NCBI GenBank assembly: GCA_964429655.1
Contig: CAYSCZ010000008.1
Span: 10,807-74,806, forward strand
Source: CAYSCZ01 sp964429655
GTDB taxonomy: Bacteria > Bacteroidota > Bacteroidia > Cytophagales > Cyclobacteriaceae
DNA length: 64,000 nucleotides
Reading direction: 5' to 3'
This document shows, one piece after another, positions 34,925 through 44,376 of the stretch. Each line of letters opens with the position of its first letter. Positions within the stretch are counted from its first letter, which is position 1. The position numbers and the translations under genes are program-made. The notes under the pieces are model-generated. The model did not search any database. It saw nothing but the letters and a program-made list of their open reading frames with translations, and was not told the DNA's origin.

Positions 34925-36253
34925 TCATTTTAACATGTTCATGTTGGGTAGTGCTTTTTTAGCACCACCCATTTTATTCATAGTTTTCATCATTTTGCGC
35001 ATTTCCGAAAACTGTTTTATAAGTTGGTTCACTTCTTGAACTGATGTGCCACTACCTTTAGCAATCCTGTTTTTTCTGCTACCATTTAAAACATCAGGAT
35101 TTTGCCTTTCATAAGGGGTCATAGATTGGATAATAGCTTCAATAGGCTTCAAAGATGATTCATCTATATCAACACCTTTAAGGGCTTTTCCCATACCGGG
35201 TATCATGCCAAGTAGGTCTTTGATATTTCCCATCTTTTTAATTTGATTCATTTGGGTAAGGAAATCATCAAAGCCGAACTGATTCTTTCTAATCTTTTTG
35301 TTTAGCCTACGTGCTTCTTCCTGATCAAAATTTTGTTGTGCTTTCTCTACCAGGGAAACGACATCACCCATTCCCAAAATTCTATTCGCCATCCTATCCG
35401 GATGGAAAATATCCAGGGCATCCAGCTTTTCCCCGGTACTTATAAATTTAATTGGCTTATCTACAACCTTTTTAATCGTCAATGCCGCCCCTCCTCTTGC
35501 GTCACCATCGAGCTTCGTAAGAACAACACCATCAAAATCAAGGCGGTCATGAAATACTTTTGCGGTATTAACAGCATCCTGTCCAGTCATGGAATCAACC
35601 ACAAATAATGTTTCTGAAGGATGTATAGATGCTTTGATACCCTCAATCTCCTGCATCATTAGTTCATCTATCGCTAGTCGTCCGGCGGTATCGATAATAA
35701 CTGACTTAATATTATTTTCTGTGGCGTAATTAATAGCATTTTTGGCTATATCAACTGGACTCTTATTGTCCTCTTCGGTGTAAACTTCTATCCCAATTTG
35801 ATCCCCCAACACTTTTAACTGCTCAATGGCAGCAGGTCTGTAAACATCACAGGCTGTTAATAATACGCGTCTTCCTTTGCTCTTTAAATACTTTGCTAAT
35901 TTTCCTGAAAACGTTGTTTTCCCACTTCCTTGTAAGCCTGATATCAATATTTTATTTGGTGTCCCCTCTAAATTGATATCAACATAAGTTCCTCCCATTA
36001 ACTCTGTCAGTTCCTCCGCAACAATCTTGGTGAATAGTTGACCGGGGGACACCGAAATTAGAACATCTCTTCCCAAGGCCTTATGCTTGATGGAATCCGT
36101 TACCTCTTTAGCTACTTTATAATTAACATCAGCATCAATTAAAGCCCTTCTGATTTCTTTTATCGTGGTCGCAACATTGATCTCAGCTATTTTATTTTTT
36201 CCTTTTAGCCCTTTTACAGCCTGATCAATTTTAAGACTTAAATTATCGAACAT
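34925..36253 (-). CDS. ffh: Signal recognition particle protein
   Basis: The SRP54-type GTPase that brings nascent membrane proteins to FtsY. The helical N domain comes first, then G1 SGLQGSGKTTFSGK (about 105-118), DTAGR near residue 189, TKLDGDARGGAAL near 248 and the C-terminal methionine-rich M domain (PGMGKALKGV, MTPYERQNPDVLNGSRKNRI, MMKTMNKMGGAKKALPNMNM). At 442 residues it is typical. A -7 box is visible just upstream. The SRP RNA gene is not in this window. Confidence 0.97.
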   Translation of the reverse strand: MFDNLSLKIDQAVKGLKGKNKIAEINVATTIKEIRRALIDADVNYKVAKEVTDSIKHKALGRDVLISVSPGQLFTKIVAEELTELMGGTYVDINLEGTPNKILISGLQGSGKTTFSGKLAKYLKSKGRRVLLTACDVYRPAAIEQLKVLGDQIGIEVYTEEDNKSPVDIAKNAINYATENNIKSVIIDTAGRLAIDELMMQEIEGIKASIHPSETLFVVDSMTGQDAVNTAKVFHDRLDFDGVVLTKLDGDARGGAALTIKKVVDKPIKFISTGEKLDALDIFHPDRMANRILGMGDVVSLVEKAQQNFDQEEARRLNKKIRKNQFGFDDFLTQMNQIKKMGNIKDLLGMIPGMGKALKGVDIDESSLKPIEAIIQSMTPYERQNPDVLNGSRKNRIAKGSGTSVQEVNQLIKQFSEMRKMMKTMNKMGGAKKALPNMNMLK

Positions 36254-36272
36254 ATACCTGGATTATAATTTG

Positions 36273-36280
36273 CAAAGATA
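36273..36280 (-). promoter_or_regulatory. Candidate -7 box (TATCTTTG) for ffh
   Basis: Read on the minus strand this is TATCTTTG, a full match to TAnnTTTG, about 20 bases upstream of the ffh ATG. No clear -33 element. Confidence 0.45.
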
Positions 36281-36366
36281 ATTACAATCTAAGGAATCTA
36301 TTAATAATGAAAAACTCAAAATTTATTATTATGTATCACTTGGTACCTTGTATAACATAATAATTT

Positions 36367-36976
36367 TATGAAGTATTCAGTTTTATCATCAATCATTTTT
36401 TTTACCACATTTTATGCCTCCACTCAATAAAGTATTAAGCCTGGTGACATAATGGACGTATGGAAGCTTCAAATAAATATTAATAAAGAAGCCGGTGAAA
36501 GCGAAACATTATTTGAGGAGTTGGTAATTAAACCTGAATTATTCAATAGGTGTCGTGATGAAGGCATAAAACGCAAAGAAAGAGGTACTTATGTTGATGA
36601 GGCATAGCACCGCTATGGTGATTCAACAAGTTGACGGTAAGTGCCTATTTCAAAGTGTTTTATGTCTGGAATAGATTTTCTATTGCATATTTCAGGTTAA
36701 ATCAGTAGCGGCTTTAGTGGGTGGGTTTATTAATGAGATGGATATTTACTTTGATTTTTAAGTAATTACATATTTATCATTCAAGTGATAGCCTTTCAGG
36801 AGAAAAATATATCCTATGGAGAATGTAAAATTAAAAATGGAAAATCAAACATCAATGATGATGAACCACCTGTCCTGGATTTTGATAGTGATGATGCATG
36901 ACATCTAGAAGATGGACTTCTTATTACAGATGATGAAGCTAATCCTTCGGAAGTCTACATGATCAAAATAAAATAA
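36367..36976 (+). pseudogene. Decayed secreted-protein gene (multiple stops and a frameshift)
   Basis: ATG 36367 opens a signal peptide MKYSVLSSIIFFTTFYASTQ, directly followed by a TAA (36427-36429). The same frame then continues for about 59 sense codons (KPGDIMDVWKLQINI and onward) to a TAG. A third piece in another frame (about 36789-36976) reads IAFQEKNISYGECKIKNG, has one TGA in place of a probable TGG before HLEDGLLITDDEANPSE, and ends VYMIKIK. Beginning and end are in different frames, so at least one indel is present besides the stops. The original was perhaps 190-200 residues. I do not recognise the family. Its last base abuts the stop of the RHS-like gene. Confidence 0.65.
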
Positions 36977-38842
36977 TTACTTAAAAATTTTACCGGAGAA
37001 AATTTTCACATCTTCATACAGCACGTAGTGATTTCCTGCCGGTTTATGACCGATCACTTCTTCAGCTTCGTGACTGAAGGGTGTTACACTCAATATACCT
37101 AATACATTGCCGCCTTTGGTTTTATATTGATACTCCGTATATAATTTATCTGTTGGTAATGCATTTACAATCCGGGTTACCCTCAAGCCGCCCGATAAGA
37201 AAGCATCATTAGATTTTTTGTGTTTATCCGTAACTTCAGCGTCACCCTCTCCTTCAAAATTTTCTACTATTTCCTCGCTCACATCACTATACTCATGTGG
37301 TTCATATTCAAATGATTGTGTAAATCCTTCGGGATATTCAATGCTGATTAAAATACCCTCTTTTACATGAGCTTGTGAATAATGATGCTGATGATCACTC
37401 TCAAACAGCCTTTCTGGCATGTTATAATTGAAAAAATCCGATGGGACTATATTATGAATATCCTCTTCCCCGTTGTGATATCCCCAAAAATCCCTGGCAT
37501 GACTTTCTTTTGACGGCATTGGGAATTCTTGAAAATAATCAAATTTATATTCTCCTTCATTACCATTGGTATTGGTGACTAAAGAATTTAGCTTCAACCT
37601 TTGAATCAATCTTTCATCTTTGCCATCTGCATCTGGATTAAAATATTCATAATTGAACTTTATATTTTTTTGACGACTGCCTTCATTTACTACAATCTCA
37701 TCTAACTTCTGTGGAGGCTTATCAGCATATAAATATATTGAAAAGGCACTACCTTTCTGCTTATCCATTTCAGATCTTACCGGTGGGACCATATCTTTTC
37801 TATCTGACTTGTAAAATGATACTGAACTTCCGCCATAAACTATTTCTGTCAAATAGATATTATTGTAAAAATTCTCCGCCACCATTTGGACATTTTCTAT
37901 AGTATCCGGAAAGCAGTAAGATGTGTAATGAACATCCCACATATCCCTATCATTGATGTTCATTCTGCTATTTGCTCCATTCGTAGCATAGAATGACTTG
38001 CCATTATCATCAGTGTCATAGATAAAGGTCATAGTAGAACCGGTTGGAGAGACAACCTCATCAAGATACCAGGCTGTCGTAGCCAGATCACTATAAAACT
38101 TAAACAATATCCTTTCAGACTTAAATTTATAATCGAAATAATTTCTTTGTGTTTCCGTAATTTCACGAGTATTAAACCTGTAGGTATAACCTCTGGCATC
38201 CTTTACTTCCCATGCGTTATTCTTCATATCGAAGACAGCAGTCATATTTCTTGGTGAGACTAATTCAACGGTAAGTTTATCAATATCTGTACTGTGATCA
38301 GGTGTTAGCAGAAACTTCCCCTTAGCCCCCAAAACATCAAAGAAAAAAACATCAGGATCGGTATCAATGTGTCCGCTACATACTTCATCAGCAAACTGTT
38401 CCTGCGCTCTCTCCGGACAATCATCGCTACAAGGTTGAATATTCTCAAAAGGAAAGCCTTTAGCTTCTCCAACGGAGAAATCTTCAATAATTTGAAAATC
38501 ATTTTTACCTCTTACCAGCCTCGTAATTACACCCCCAGCATTAAGTCGCCATCCTAAACCTACCCAGGTAGCTTCTTCTTCAACTTTCACACCAGATGGG
38601 TGATAATTTAAACTTATTGGAACCCGAATATCATTATATCTAATGGTATGCAATGGTATTTCGATTCTGGGGGTACCTGTTTTCCTCCCGATGGGATGAT
38701 CACAATATTTCATGAGTGCGGCCGCATCCGGAGATGGTGGTATCACTTTATCTACTAATAATTGAGCATACCCAGCATTTAGTGAAAAAACAATAATCCA
38801 AAAGCTGAACAGATACCTTTTACTTTTAATGATTGACTGCAT
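36977..38842 (-). CDS. RHS/YD-repeat-type secreted protein, N-terminal part only
   Basis: The N-terminal 115 residues match the start of large Bacteroidota RHS-type wall proteins: a signal peptide ending LNAGYAQ, then PPSPDAAALMKY, TGTPRIEIPLHTI, RVPISLNYHPSGVKVEEEAT and VGLGWRLNAGGVITRLV. The rest is beta-rich (YTYRFNTREITETQ, SPTGSTMTFIYD) and ends in GNHYVLYEDVKIFSGKIFK. Relatives of this kind usually run beyond 1000 residues with YD repeats and an RHS core; both are missing here. It therefore looks truncated or is a short variant whose 3' end was replaced, possibly in the same rearrangement that left the neighbouring pseudogene. A toxin tip or immunity gene is not present. Confidence 0.75.
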   Translation of the reverse strand: MQSIIKSKRYLFSFWIIVFSLNAGYAQLLVDKVIPPSPDAAALMKYCDHPIGRKTGTPRIEIPLHTIRYNDIRVPISLNYHPSGVKVEEEATWVGLGWRLNAGGVITRLVRGKNDFQIIEDFSVGEAKGFPFENIQPCSDDCPERAQEQFADEVCSGHIDTDPDVFFFDVLGAKGKFLLTPDHSTDIDKLTVELVSPRNMTAVFDMKNNAWEVKDARGYTYRFNTREITETQRNYFDYKFKSERILFKFYSDLATTAWYLDEVVSPTGSTMTFIYDTDDNGKSFYATNGANSRMNINDRDMWDVHYTSYCFPDTIENVQMVAENFYNNIYLTEIVYGGSSVSFYKSDRKDMVPPVRSEMDKQKGSAFSIYLYADKPPQKLDEIVVNEGSRQKNIKFNYEYFNPDADGKDERLIQRLKLNSLVTNTNGNEGEYKFDYFQEFPMPSKESHARDFWGYHNGEEDIHNIVPSDFFNYNMPERLFESDHQHHYSQAHVKEGILISIEYPEGFTQSFEYEPHEYSDVSEEIVENFEGEGDAEVTDKHKKSNDAFLSGGLRVTRIVNALPTDKLYTEYQYKTKGGNVLGILSVTPFSHEAEEVIGHKPAGNHYVLYEDVKIFSGKIFK

Positions 38843-38942
38843 ATCGAAATGGTTTTATTTAGGAATGTTTGCTAATTTAAAAATACTAATTTCTAAATAA
38901 AGTGAAATTATCTTTATAATATACTCTAATGACATATTGTTT

Positions 38943-39824
38943 CTATAACGATAATAATGCCATCCAGGCCTTTTTTATTTCGTTTTGCCTTAAGTATTCT
39001 TTTGCTATTGTCTGAATTTTATATTTAAGTGTTGAATAATCATCGGCATAATCGTCATGGACATTCTTTAATGCACTTTCTTTAAAATCCTTAATCTCAT
39101 TTTCATAAGGCAATGATTCTATCAATCCCAACCTGCCCAGATCATTCCCGGTAAGTATTTTGCTGTATTTTATGTTGTCGGGAATATTATCAACTCCAAT
39201 ACCCTTTTTTGTTGGTCTGGGCAATTCGAATATACCATCACCACTGGCCCTGCAATACCAACCTCCACCCATTCGGCCAACGGTGTCAATCTTAAATGGA
39301 TTTATTTTTTTATTTTCATCCAGTATATCATCATTGATATGCGCTAATAATACCTGGCAAATCACCAAACTCCCGGCGCCTCCTTCATTACCCAGGTCTC
39401 TGACTTCAATTACTTTACATTCGTAGGATACTGGTGATTCTTTTACTCTTGGGGGGGATATAAGGTCTGAAGGCGTTTGTGTAAGACCTGATTTTGTGAA
39501 TTCATTTATCCCCTTCTCATATTCAGTACTAGACAAGGACATTTGATCGATTATTGAAAAATTAACAATATTTACCACCACTTCGGGCACCTCAATTACA
39601 TTATCATAACTATGCTTTGTTGTATTGTCCCTCACTCTTCTCGTTGGTGAAAAAACTAATATCGGTGGATTAGCACTAAATACATTGAAAAAACTATAAG
39701 GACTAAGATTGACTTTCCCTTGCTTATCTATAGTGCTGGCAAAAGCAATAGGCCTCGGATTTACAGATCCAATCAGATAACTATAAAATTGCTCTGAAGA
39801 TACTTCTGATGGTTTTAATTTCAT
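38943..39824 (-). CDS. Flavin reductase-like (flavoredoxin) domain protein
   Basis: An FMN-binding split-barrel protein of the flavin reductase-like family. Landmarks are SVNPRPIAFASTIDKQGKVN, LSPYSFFNVFSANPPILVFS and the later VNIVNFSIIDQMSLSS, with MGGGWYCRASGDGIFELPRP near residue 190. A C-terminal helical extension follows. It starts with an ATG that shares one base with the fahA stop, so the two are coupled; this pairing with tyrosine breakdown genes is seen in Bacteroidota, and a role in that pathway is an inference. Confidence 0.85.
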   Translation of the reverse strand: MKLKPSEVSSEQFYSYLIGSVNPRPIAFASTIDKQGKVNLSPYSFFNVFSANPPILVFSPTRRVRDNTTKHSYDNVIEVPEVVVNIVNFSIIDQMSLSSTEYEKGINEFTKSGLTQTPSDLISPPRVKESPVSYECKVIEVRDLGNEGGAGSLVICQVLLAHINDDILDENKKINPFKIDTVGRMGGGWYCRASGDGIFELPRPTKKGIGVDNIPDNIKYSKILTGNDLGRLGLIESLPYENEIKDFKESALKNVHDDYADDYSTLKYKIQTIAKEYLRQNEIKKAWMALLSL

Positions 39825-41101
39825 TATTGATTATCCTTTTTTTTTGATTTTATATTATTCCTGATTTCCCCAAAGCCAATTTTAACATTATTTCTTATTC
39901 CCCAGGCCCTCATAACCACAGTATCCCCATCTTGTAAAAATGTACAGGCTCTTCCATCTTTTAGTGTAATCGGCTCAACACCATTCCAGGTTAGCTCTAA
40001 TAAGGATCCTTCAGTGCCTTTGCCCGGCCCGCTAATTGTTCCTGAAGCAAATACATCCCCCGGATTAATACTACAACCATTTACAGTATGGTGCGCCAAC
40101 TGCTGGCATATATTCCAGTATAAATATTTAGAATTTGAGTTTGTAAGAATTCTTTGATCACCATTTTCAGTTATAAGTTCTACCTGTAAATCAATATCGA
40201 AATTATATTTCCCATTTATTGATAAATAAGGTAGGATTTCTTGCTGCTTAGGACCTTCCACTTTAAAAGGGTCCAAGGCATCGAGGGTAACAACCCATGA
40301 AGAAATAGTCGATGCAAAATTCTTACCAAGAAATGGCCCCAAAGGCACATACTCCCATTTTTGTATGTCTCTTGCGGACCAATCATTGAAAATAGTCATT
40401 CCAAAAATTGAATCCATTGCCTCTTCAACTTTGATGCTATCGCCCAAATTGGTTTTCCTATTGGTGATGAATGCCATTTCCAATTCAAAATCTAGTTTTT
40501 CACTTGGCCCATATTGCACCGAACCTTCCTTTAACAATTGTCCGTAAGGTCTGTACACCGGTTTATTTGTACCAATTATAGAGGAAGATCTCCCGTGATA
40601 AGCTATCGGCATATGTAGCCAATTTGGTGGTAAAGCATTTTTTTCGCCTCTAAACATTCTACCGACGTTGCTTGCGTGCTCTTTGCTTGAATAGAAATCT
40701 GTGTAATCGCCAACACTCACTGGCAGCAACATTTCTGCATCATTCTGGTTTACAAGCGCCTTATTAACCAACGTTTCATTAGTTCTTAATTCATCATTTT
40801 CACTTAGTAAAAGTTCACCCACTCTGTTTCTAATAACACTGGTTTTTCTATTTCCCAGTGCGATGAACTCATTTATATCAGATTTATTAAAAAAGGAAGG
40901 TGGTAAACCAAGATTATTTATTAAACCATGTCTATGAATTATATCAAGATCTAAAATAGAATCACCAATAGCCACACCTACCCTGGGGTAGGAATCTTTT
41001 GTTTTGAAAACACCAAAAGGCAAGTTTTGTATCGGAAAGTCAGAACCATGTGGTATTTTAACCCAACTAGTCAAATGGGGGAAATCAGCAGAGAACGTCA
41101 T
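39824..41101 (-). CDS. fahA: Fumarylacetoacetase
   Basis: The last enzyme of tyrosine breakdown, which hydrolyses 4-fumarylacetoacetate to fumarate and acetoacetate. The N-terminal SH3-like domain is followed by the hydrolase part with DYTDFYSSKEHASNVGRMFR, LPPNWLHMPIAYHGRSSSI, LDFELEMAFITNRKTN (metal-binding acidic residues), FNDWSARDIQKWEYVPLGPF and SGTISGPGKGTEGSLLELTW. ATG 41101 gives the normal start; the frame is open further to TTG 41140. HPPD, the second step, is encoded at 55 kb; homogentisate dioxygenase and maleylacetoacetate isomerase are outside the window. Confidence 0.96.
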   Translation of the reverse strand: MTFSADFPHLTSWVKIPHGSDFPIQNLPFGVFKTKDSYPRVGVAIGDSILDLDIIHRHGLINNLGLPPSFFNKSDINEFIALGNRKTSVIRNRVGELLLSENDELRTNETLVNKALVNQNDAEMLLPVSVGDYTDFYSSKEHASNVGRMFRGEKNALPPNWLHMPIAYHGRSSSIIGTNKPVYRPYGQLLKEGSVQYGPSEKLDFELEMAFITNRKTNLGDSIKVEEAMDSIFGMTIFNDWSARDIQKWEYVPLGPFLGKNFASTISSWVVTLDALDPFKVEGPKQQEILPYLSINGKYNFDIDLQVELITENGDQRILTNSNSKYLYWNICQQLAHHTVNGCSINPGDVFASGTISGPGKGTEGSLLELTWNGVEPITLKDGRACTFLQDGDTVVMRAWGIRNNVKIGFGEIRNNIKSKKKDNQ

Positions 41102-41170
41102 TAAAAACTTTTTAATAGTGAAAAATAGGTAAAGACTCAATTAATCCATACCTATTGAAAGGCAAATTTA

Positions 41171-41178
41171 TAGTTTTG
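41171..41178 (+). promoter_or_regulatory. Candidate -7 box (TAGTTTTG) for valS
   Basis: TAGTTTTG matches TAnnTTTG and lies 22 bases before the valS ATG. A -33 element is not clear. Confidence 0.4.
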
Positions 41179-41200
41179 CAATCTTCAAAATTATTTGTTT

Positions 41201-43882
41201 ATGAAATTAGCCTCGAAATATAATCCTGCAGAAGTAGAAGATAAATGGTATCAATTTTGGCTCGAAAAAGATTTTTTCAGTTCAAAAGTTAATTATGAAA
41301 AAGAACCTTACACAATTGTTATCCCACCACCTAATGTAACCGGAGTTCTGCATATGGGACATATGCTCAACAATACCATTCAGGATATTTTGATTAGGAA
41401 AGCCCGGATGGAAGGAAAAGAAGCTTGTTGGGTGCCTGGCACCGATCATGCTTCGATTGCTACCGAAGCTAAAGTTGTAAAATATTTAAGGGAAAAAGGG
41501 ATTAAAAAAAGTGACCTCACCCGTGAGGAGTTTCTATCGCATGCATGGGAATGGAAAGAAAAGTATGGGGGTATCATTCTTGAACAATTAAAAAAACTAG
41601 GCGCTTCCTGTGATTGGAGAAGGACAGCTTTCACCATGGATGATAATTACTATAAATCAGTAATAAGGGTATTTGTAGACCTATTTAAAAAAGGATTCAT
41701 ATATCGCAGCCTTAGGATGGTGAACTGGGATGTTGAAGCTAAAACTGCCGTATCCAATGAGGAGGTGATCTACCAGGAAGCGGGTGAAAAGTCCTATTTG
41801 TACTCTGTTAGATATAAAATTAAAGATACTGATGACTATCTAATTATAGCCACCCAGAGACCTGAAACGATTATGGGAGACACAGCTGTTGCCGTCAATC
41901 CCAGGGATGAGCGATACAAACATTTGATCGGTAAAAAAGTAATTATTCCGTTCGTAGAACGAGAAGTGCCAATAATTGGGGATGACTATGTAGAATTAGC
42001 ATTTGGAACAGGCTGTCTTAAAGTAACCCCAGCGCATGATGTTAACGACTACGAGATCGGAATAAGGCACAATCTGGAAATAATTGACACCATAAGCGAT
42101 AATGGGCGATTAAACGAAAGGTGTCAAGTTGAAAAATACATTGGTAAGGATAGATTTGAAGTTAGAAAACTTATAATAAAAGACCTGGAAGATGCGGGGA
42201 TTCTGGTGGGCAAAAAGGAGTTCGTTACCAGAATTGGTCGATCTGAAAGAACAAATACCGTCATAGAGCCCAAACTTTCTCTCCAATGGTTTATTAAAAT
42301 GAAAGAAATATCCAGAAAGGCACATGAAGTAGTGATGAATGATGATATAGTATTGTATCCTTCAAAATTTAAAAACACATACAACCACTGGATGGAAAAT
42401 GTGCGTGATTGGTGTATATCCAGGCAACTGTGGTGGGGTCAGCGTATTCCTGCATACTATTATGGTGAAGGGGAAAATGATTTCGTCGTCGCTGAGGATG
42501 AAGAGGAAGCCATAAGACAAATTGAAGCAAAAGGTCTGGATACAAAAAAATTAAACATTAAGCAAGATGAGGATGTGCTGGATACCTGGGCTTCATCTTG
42601 GTTATTTCCACTAACTGTATTTGATGGTTTCAGTGACGATTGCTTTGATAAAGAAAAAGGTGAAATCATGGAAGGTAAAAATTCTGAGCTGGACTACTTC
42701 TACCCTACCCATACGTTAGTCACCGCACCTGAAATACTATTTTTTTGGGTTGCAAGAATGGTCATTGCCGGCTATGAATACAAGCATGATAAACCTTTCA
42801 AATATGTTTACCTCACCGGAATTGTTCGGGATCAACTTAGAAGAAAGATGTCTAAGTCACTTGGTAATTCTCCGGATCCTCTTGAATTAATTAAAAATTA
42901 TGGTGCCGACGGTGTAAGAACAGGGATGTTATTTAGTTCTCCTGCCGGGAACGATCTATTGTTTGATGAAAAATTAGTAGAGCAAGGCCGCAATTTTTCT
43001 AATAAAATTTGGAATGCACTACGATTGGTACTTAGCTGGGAATATGATGCAGAACAGCCTTTTAAACATCGACTGGAAACTTACTGGTTTAAAAGTGTTC
43101 TTCACAAATCCATTAAGCAAATAGATGATCACTTTTGCAAATACAGAATATCCGATGCACTTATGACGGTTTACAAACTTATTTGGAATGACTTCTGTAG
43201 CTGGTATTTGGAATTTGTAAAACCCCCATATGGTGCTAAGATTGATAAAGCTACCAGGGATCATACGATTATGTATTTTGAAACACTTATGAAATTGCTT
43301 CATCCTTTTATGCCCTTTATCACGGAAGAAATCTGGCATCATTTGAATGATCGAAAATCTGATCAATGTATTATAAATGCTGATTGGCCTGTTGCTTCAT
43401 CGTATAGTGAAGCGATCATAAACGAATTTGAAAAAGTTTTTTCTATAGTGAGTCAAAGCAGGAATAAAAGAATAGAGAAAAACATACCCCTAAAAGACAA
43501 GCTAAAAATATGTGTGAAAAATGGAGACAAAAATTTCTACACTAAGTATCATGAAATCATTTGCTCAACTGCAAATTTTGAGTATATCGAATTGGTAGAT
43601 AAAGATATTGCGGGTAATACCTCTTTTTTGTTAGGTAATGAAACTATTTTTATACCGTTAGATGAGGAATTTGACCTTGAAAAAGAAAAAACAGCATTAG
43701 AAAAGGAATTAAATTACTTGAAAGGCTTCTTAACAAGCGTAAATAAAAAGCTTGATAACGAAAAATTTACAAGTAAAGCACCATCTCGCATCATTGAAAA
43801 CGAAAGGAGGAAAAAAGCAGATGCTGAAGAAAAAATTAAAATTCTTGAAGAGAAAATTAAAAAGCTACTAATTGTCGATTGA
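41201..43882 (+). CDS. valS: Valyl-tRNA synthetase
   Basis: A class I synthetase that charges tRNA-Val and edits threonine. HIGH-type motif LHMGHML (about 50-56), the editing domain (IIATQRPETIMGDTAVAVNP, and TGCLKVTPAHDVNDYEIG), KMSKS-type RKMSKSLGNSPDP (about 548-560), the anticodon-binding helical domain, and a C-terminal coiled coil (FDLEKEKTALEKELNYLKG) typical of ValS are all present. ATG 41201 is chosen; a TTG two codons earlier is unlikely. The length is about 893 residues. The 3' end overlaps the convergent gene by 15 bases. Confidence 0.97.
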   Translation: MKLASKYNPAEVEDKWYQFWLEKDFFSSKVNYEKEPYTIVIPPPNVTGVLHMGHMLNNTIQDILIRKARMEGKEACWVPGTDHASIATEAKVVKYLREKGIKKSDLTREEFLSHAWEWKEKYGGIILEQLKKLGASCDWRRTAFTMDDNYYKSVIRVFVDLFKKGFIYRSLRMVNWDVEAKTAVSNEEVIYQEAGEKSYLYSVRYKIKDTDDYLIIATQRPETIMGDTAVAVNPRDERYKHLIGKKVIIPFVEREVPIIGDDYVELAFGTGCLKVTPAHDVNDYEIGIRHNLEIIDTISDNGRLNERCQVEKYIGKDRFEVRKLIIKDLEDAGILVGKKEFVTRIGRSERTNTVIEPKLSLQWFIKMKEISRKAHEVVMNDDIVLYPSKFKNTYNHWMENVRDWCISRQLWWGQRIPAYYYGEGENDFVVAEDEEEAIRQIEAKGLDTKKLNIKQDEDVLDTWASSWLFPLTVFDGFSDDCFDKEKGEIMEGKNSELDYFYPTHTLVTAPEILFFWVARMVIAGYEYKHDKPFKYVYLTGIVRDQLRRKMSKSLGNSPDPLELIKNYGADGVRTGMLFSSPAGNDLLFDEKLVEQGRNFSNKIWNALRLVLSWEYDAEQPFKHRLETYWFKSVLHKSIKQIDDHFCKYRISDALMTVYKLIWNDFCSWYLEFVKPPYGAKIDKATRDHTIMYFETLMKLLHPFMPFITEEIWHHLNDRKSDQCIINADWPVASSYSEAIINEFEKVFSIVSQSRNKRIEKNIPLKDKLKICVKNGDKNFYTKYHEIICSTANFEYIELVDKDIAGNTSFLLGNETIFIPLDEEFDLEKEKTALEKELNYLKGFLTSVNKKLDNEKFTSKAPSRIIENERRKKADAEEKIKILEEKIKKLLIVD

Positions 43883-44263
43883 TATCTTATGGGAAATAGC
43901 CAGCTCTCTCACATGGCGCTCCATGTCCAGAATTCTTTTCTTTAATACATAAACGGAATCTACCAAATCCTCACGACCTTTAACTATGGTTTCTAAACTC
44001 TCAAAATCATTCTCAAGAGCAGCATACAAGTTTTTCAATGCTTTTTTCCAGGAAATCATATCTGCTTCCGTCAGATCACCCAATTGCTGATCAATCTCAT
44101 CCCACTCATCAAGGTTGGAGATAATTTTATCAAAATGATCAACATCTTTTTTTAATATTTTGTAATACTGTTTAGCATCAGTATAAGACCCAATCTGATC
44201 CTGAGCAAATAAGGGATTACCTGTTAAAACTAAAAGGACAAAAACCGCAAAATATCTACACAT
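43868..44263 (-). CDS. Hypothetical secreted helical protein
   Basis: A 131-residue protein with a signal peptide (CRYFAVFVLLVLTGNPLFAQ) and a fully helical mature part (DQIGSYTDAKQYYKILKKD, DLTEADMISWKKALKNLYAA, LKKRILDMERHVRELAIS), which looks like a small helical bundle or a coiled coil. No motif recognised. The last 15 bases lie inside the end of valS on the other strand. It is probably monocistronic. Confidence 0.65.
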   Translation of the reverse strand: MCRYFAVFVLLVLTGNPLFAQDQIGSYTDAKQYYKILKKDVDHFDKIISNLDEWDEIDQQLGDLTEADMISWKKALKNLYAALENDFESLETIVKGREDLVDSVYVLKKRILDMERHVRELAISHKISIDN

Positions 44264-44376
44264 AATTTATAACCTTTTGTATTCGTAAATTTATTATTTT
44301 TTTATAAATGAATTTATAATAGTAATTTGATTTTGATATTTAAAGTTTTGAATAATTCCTATAATACTAACGTTTT

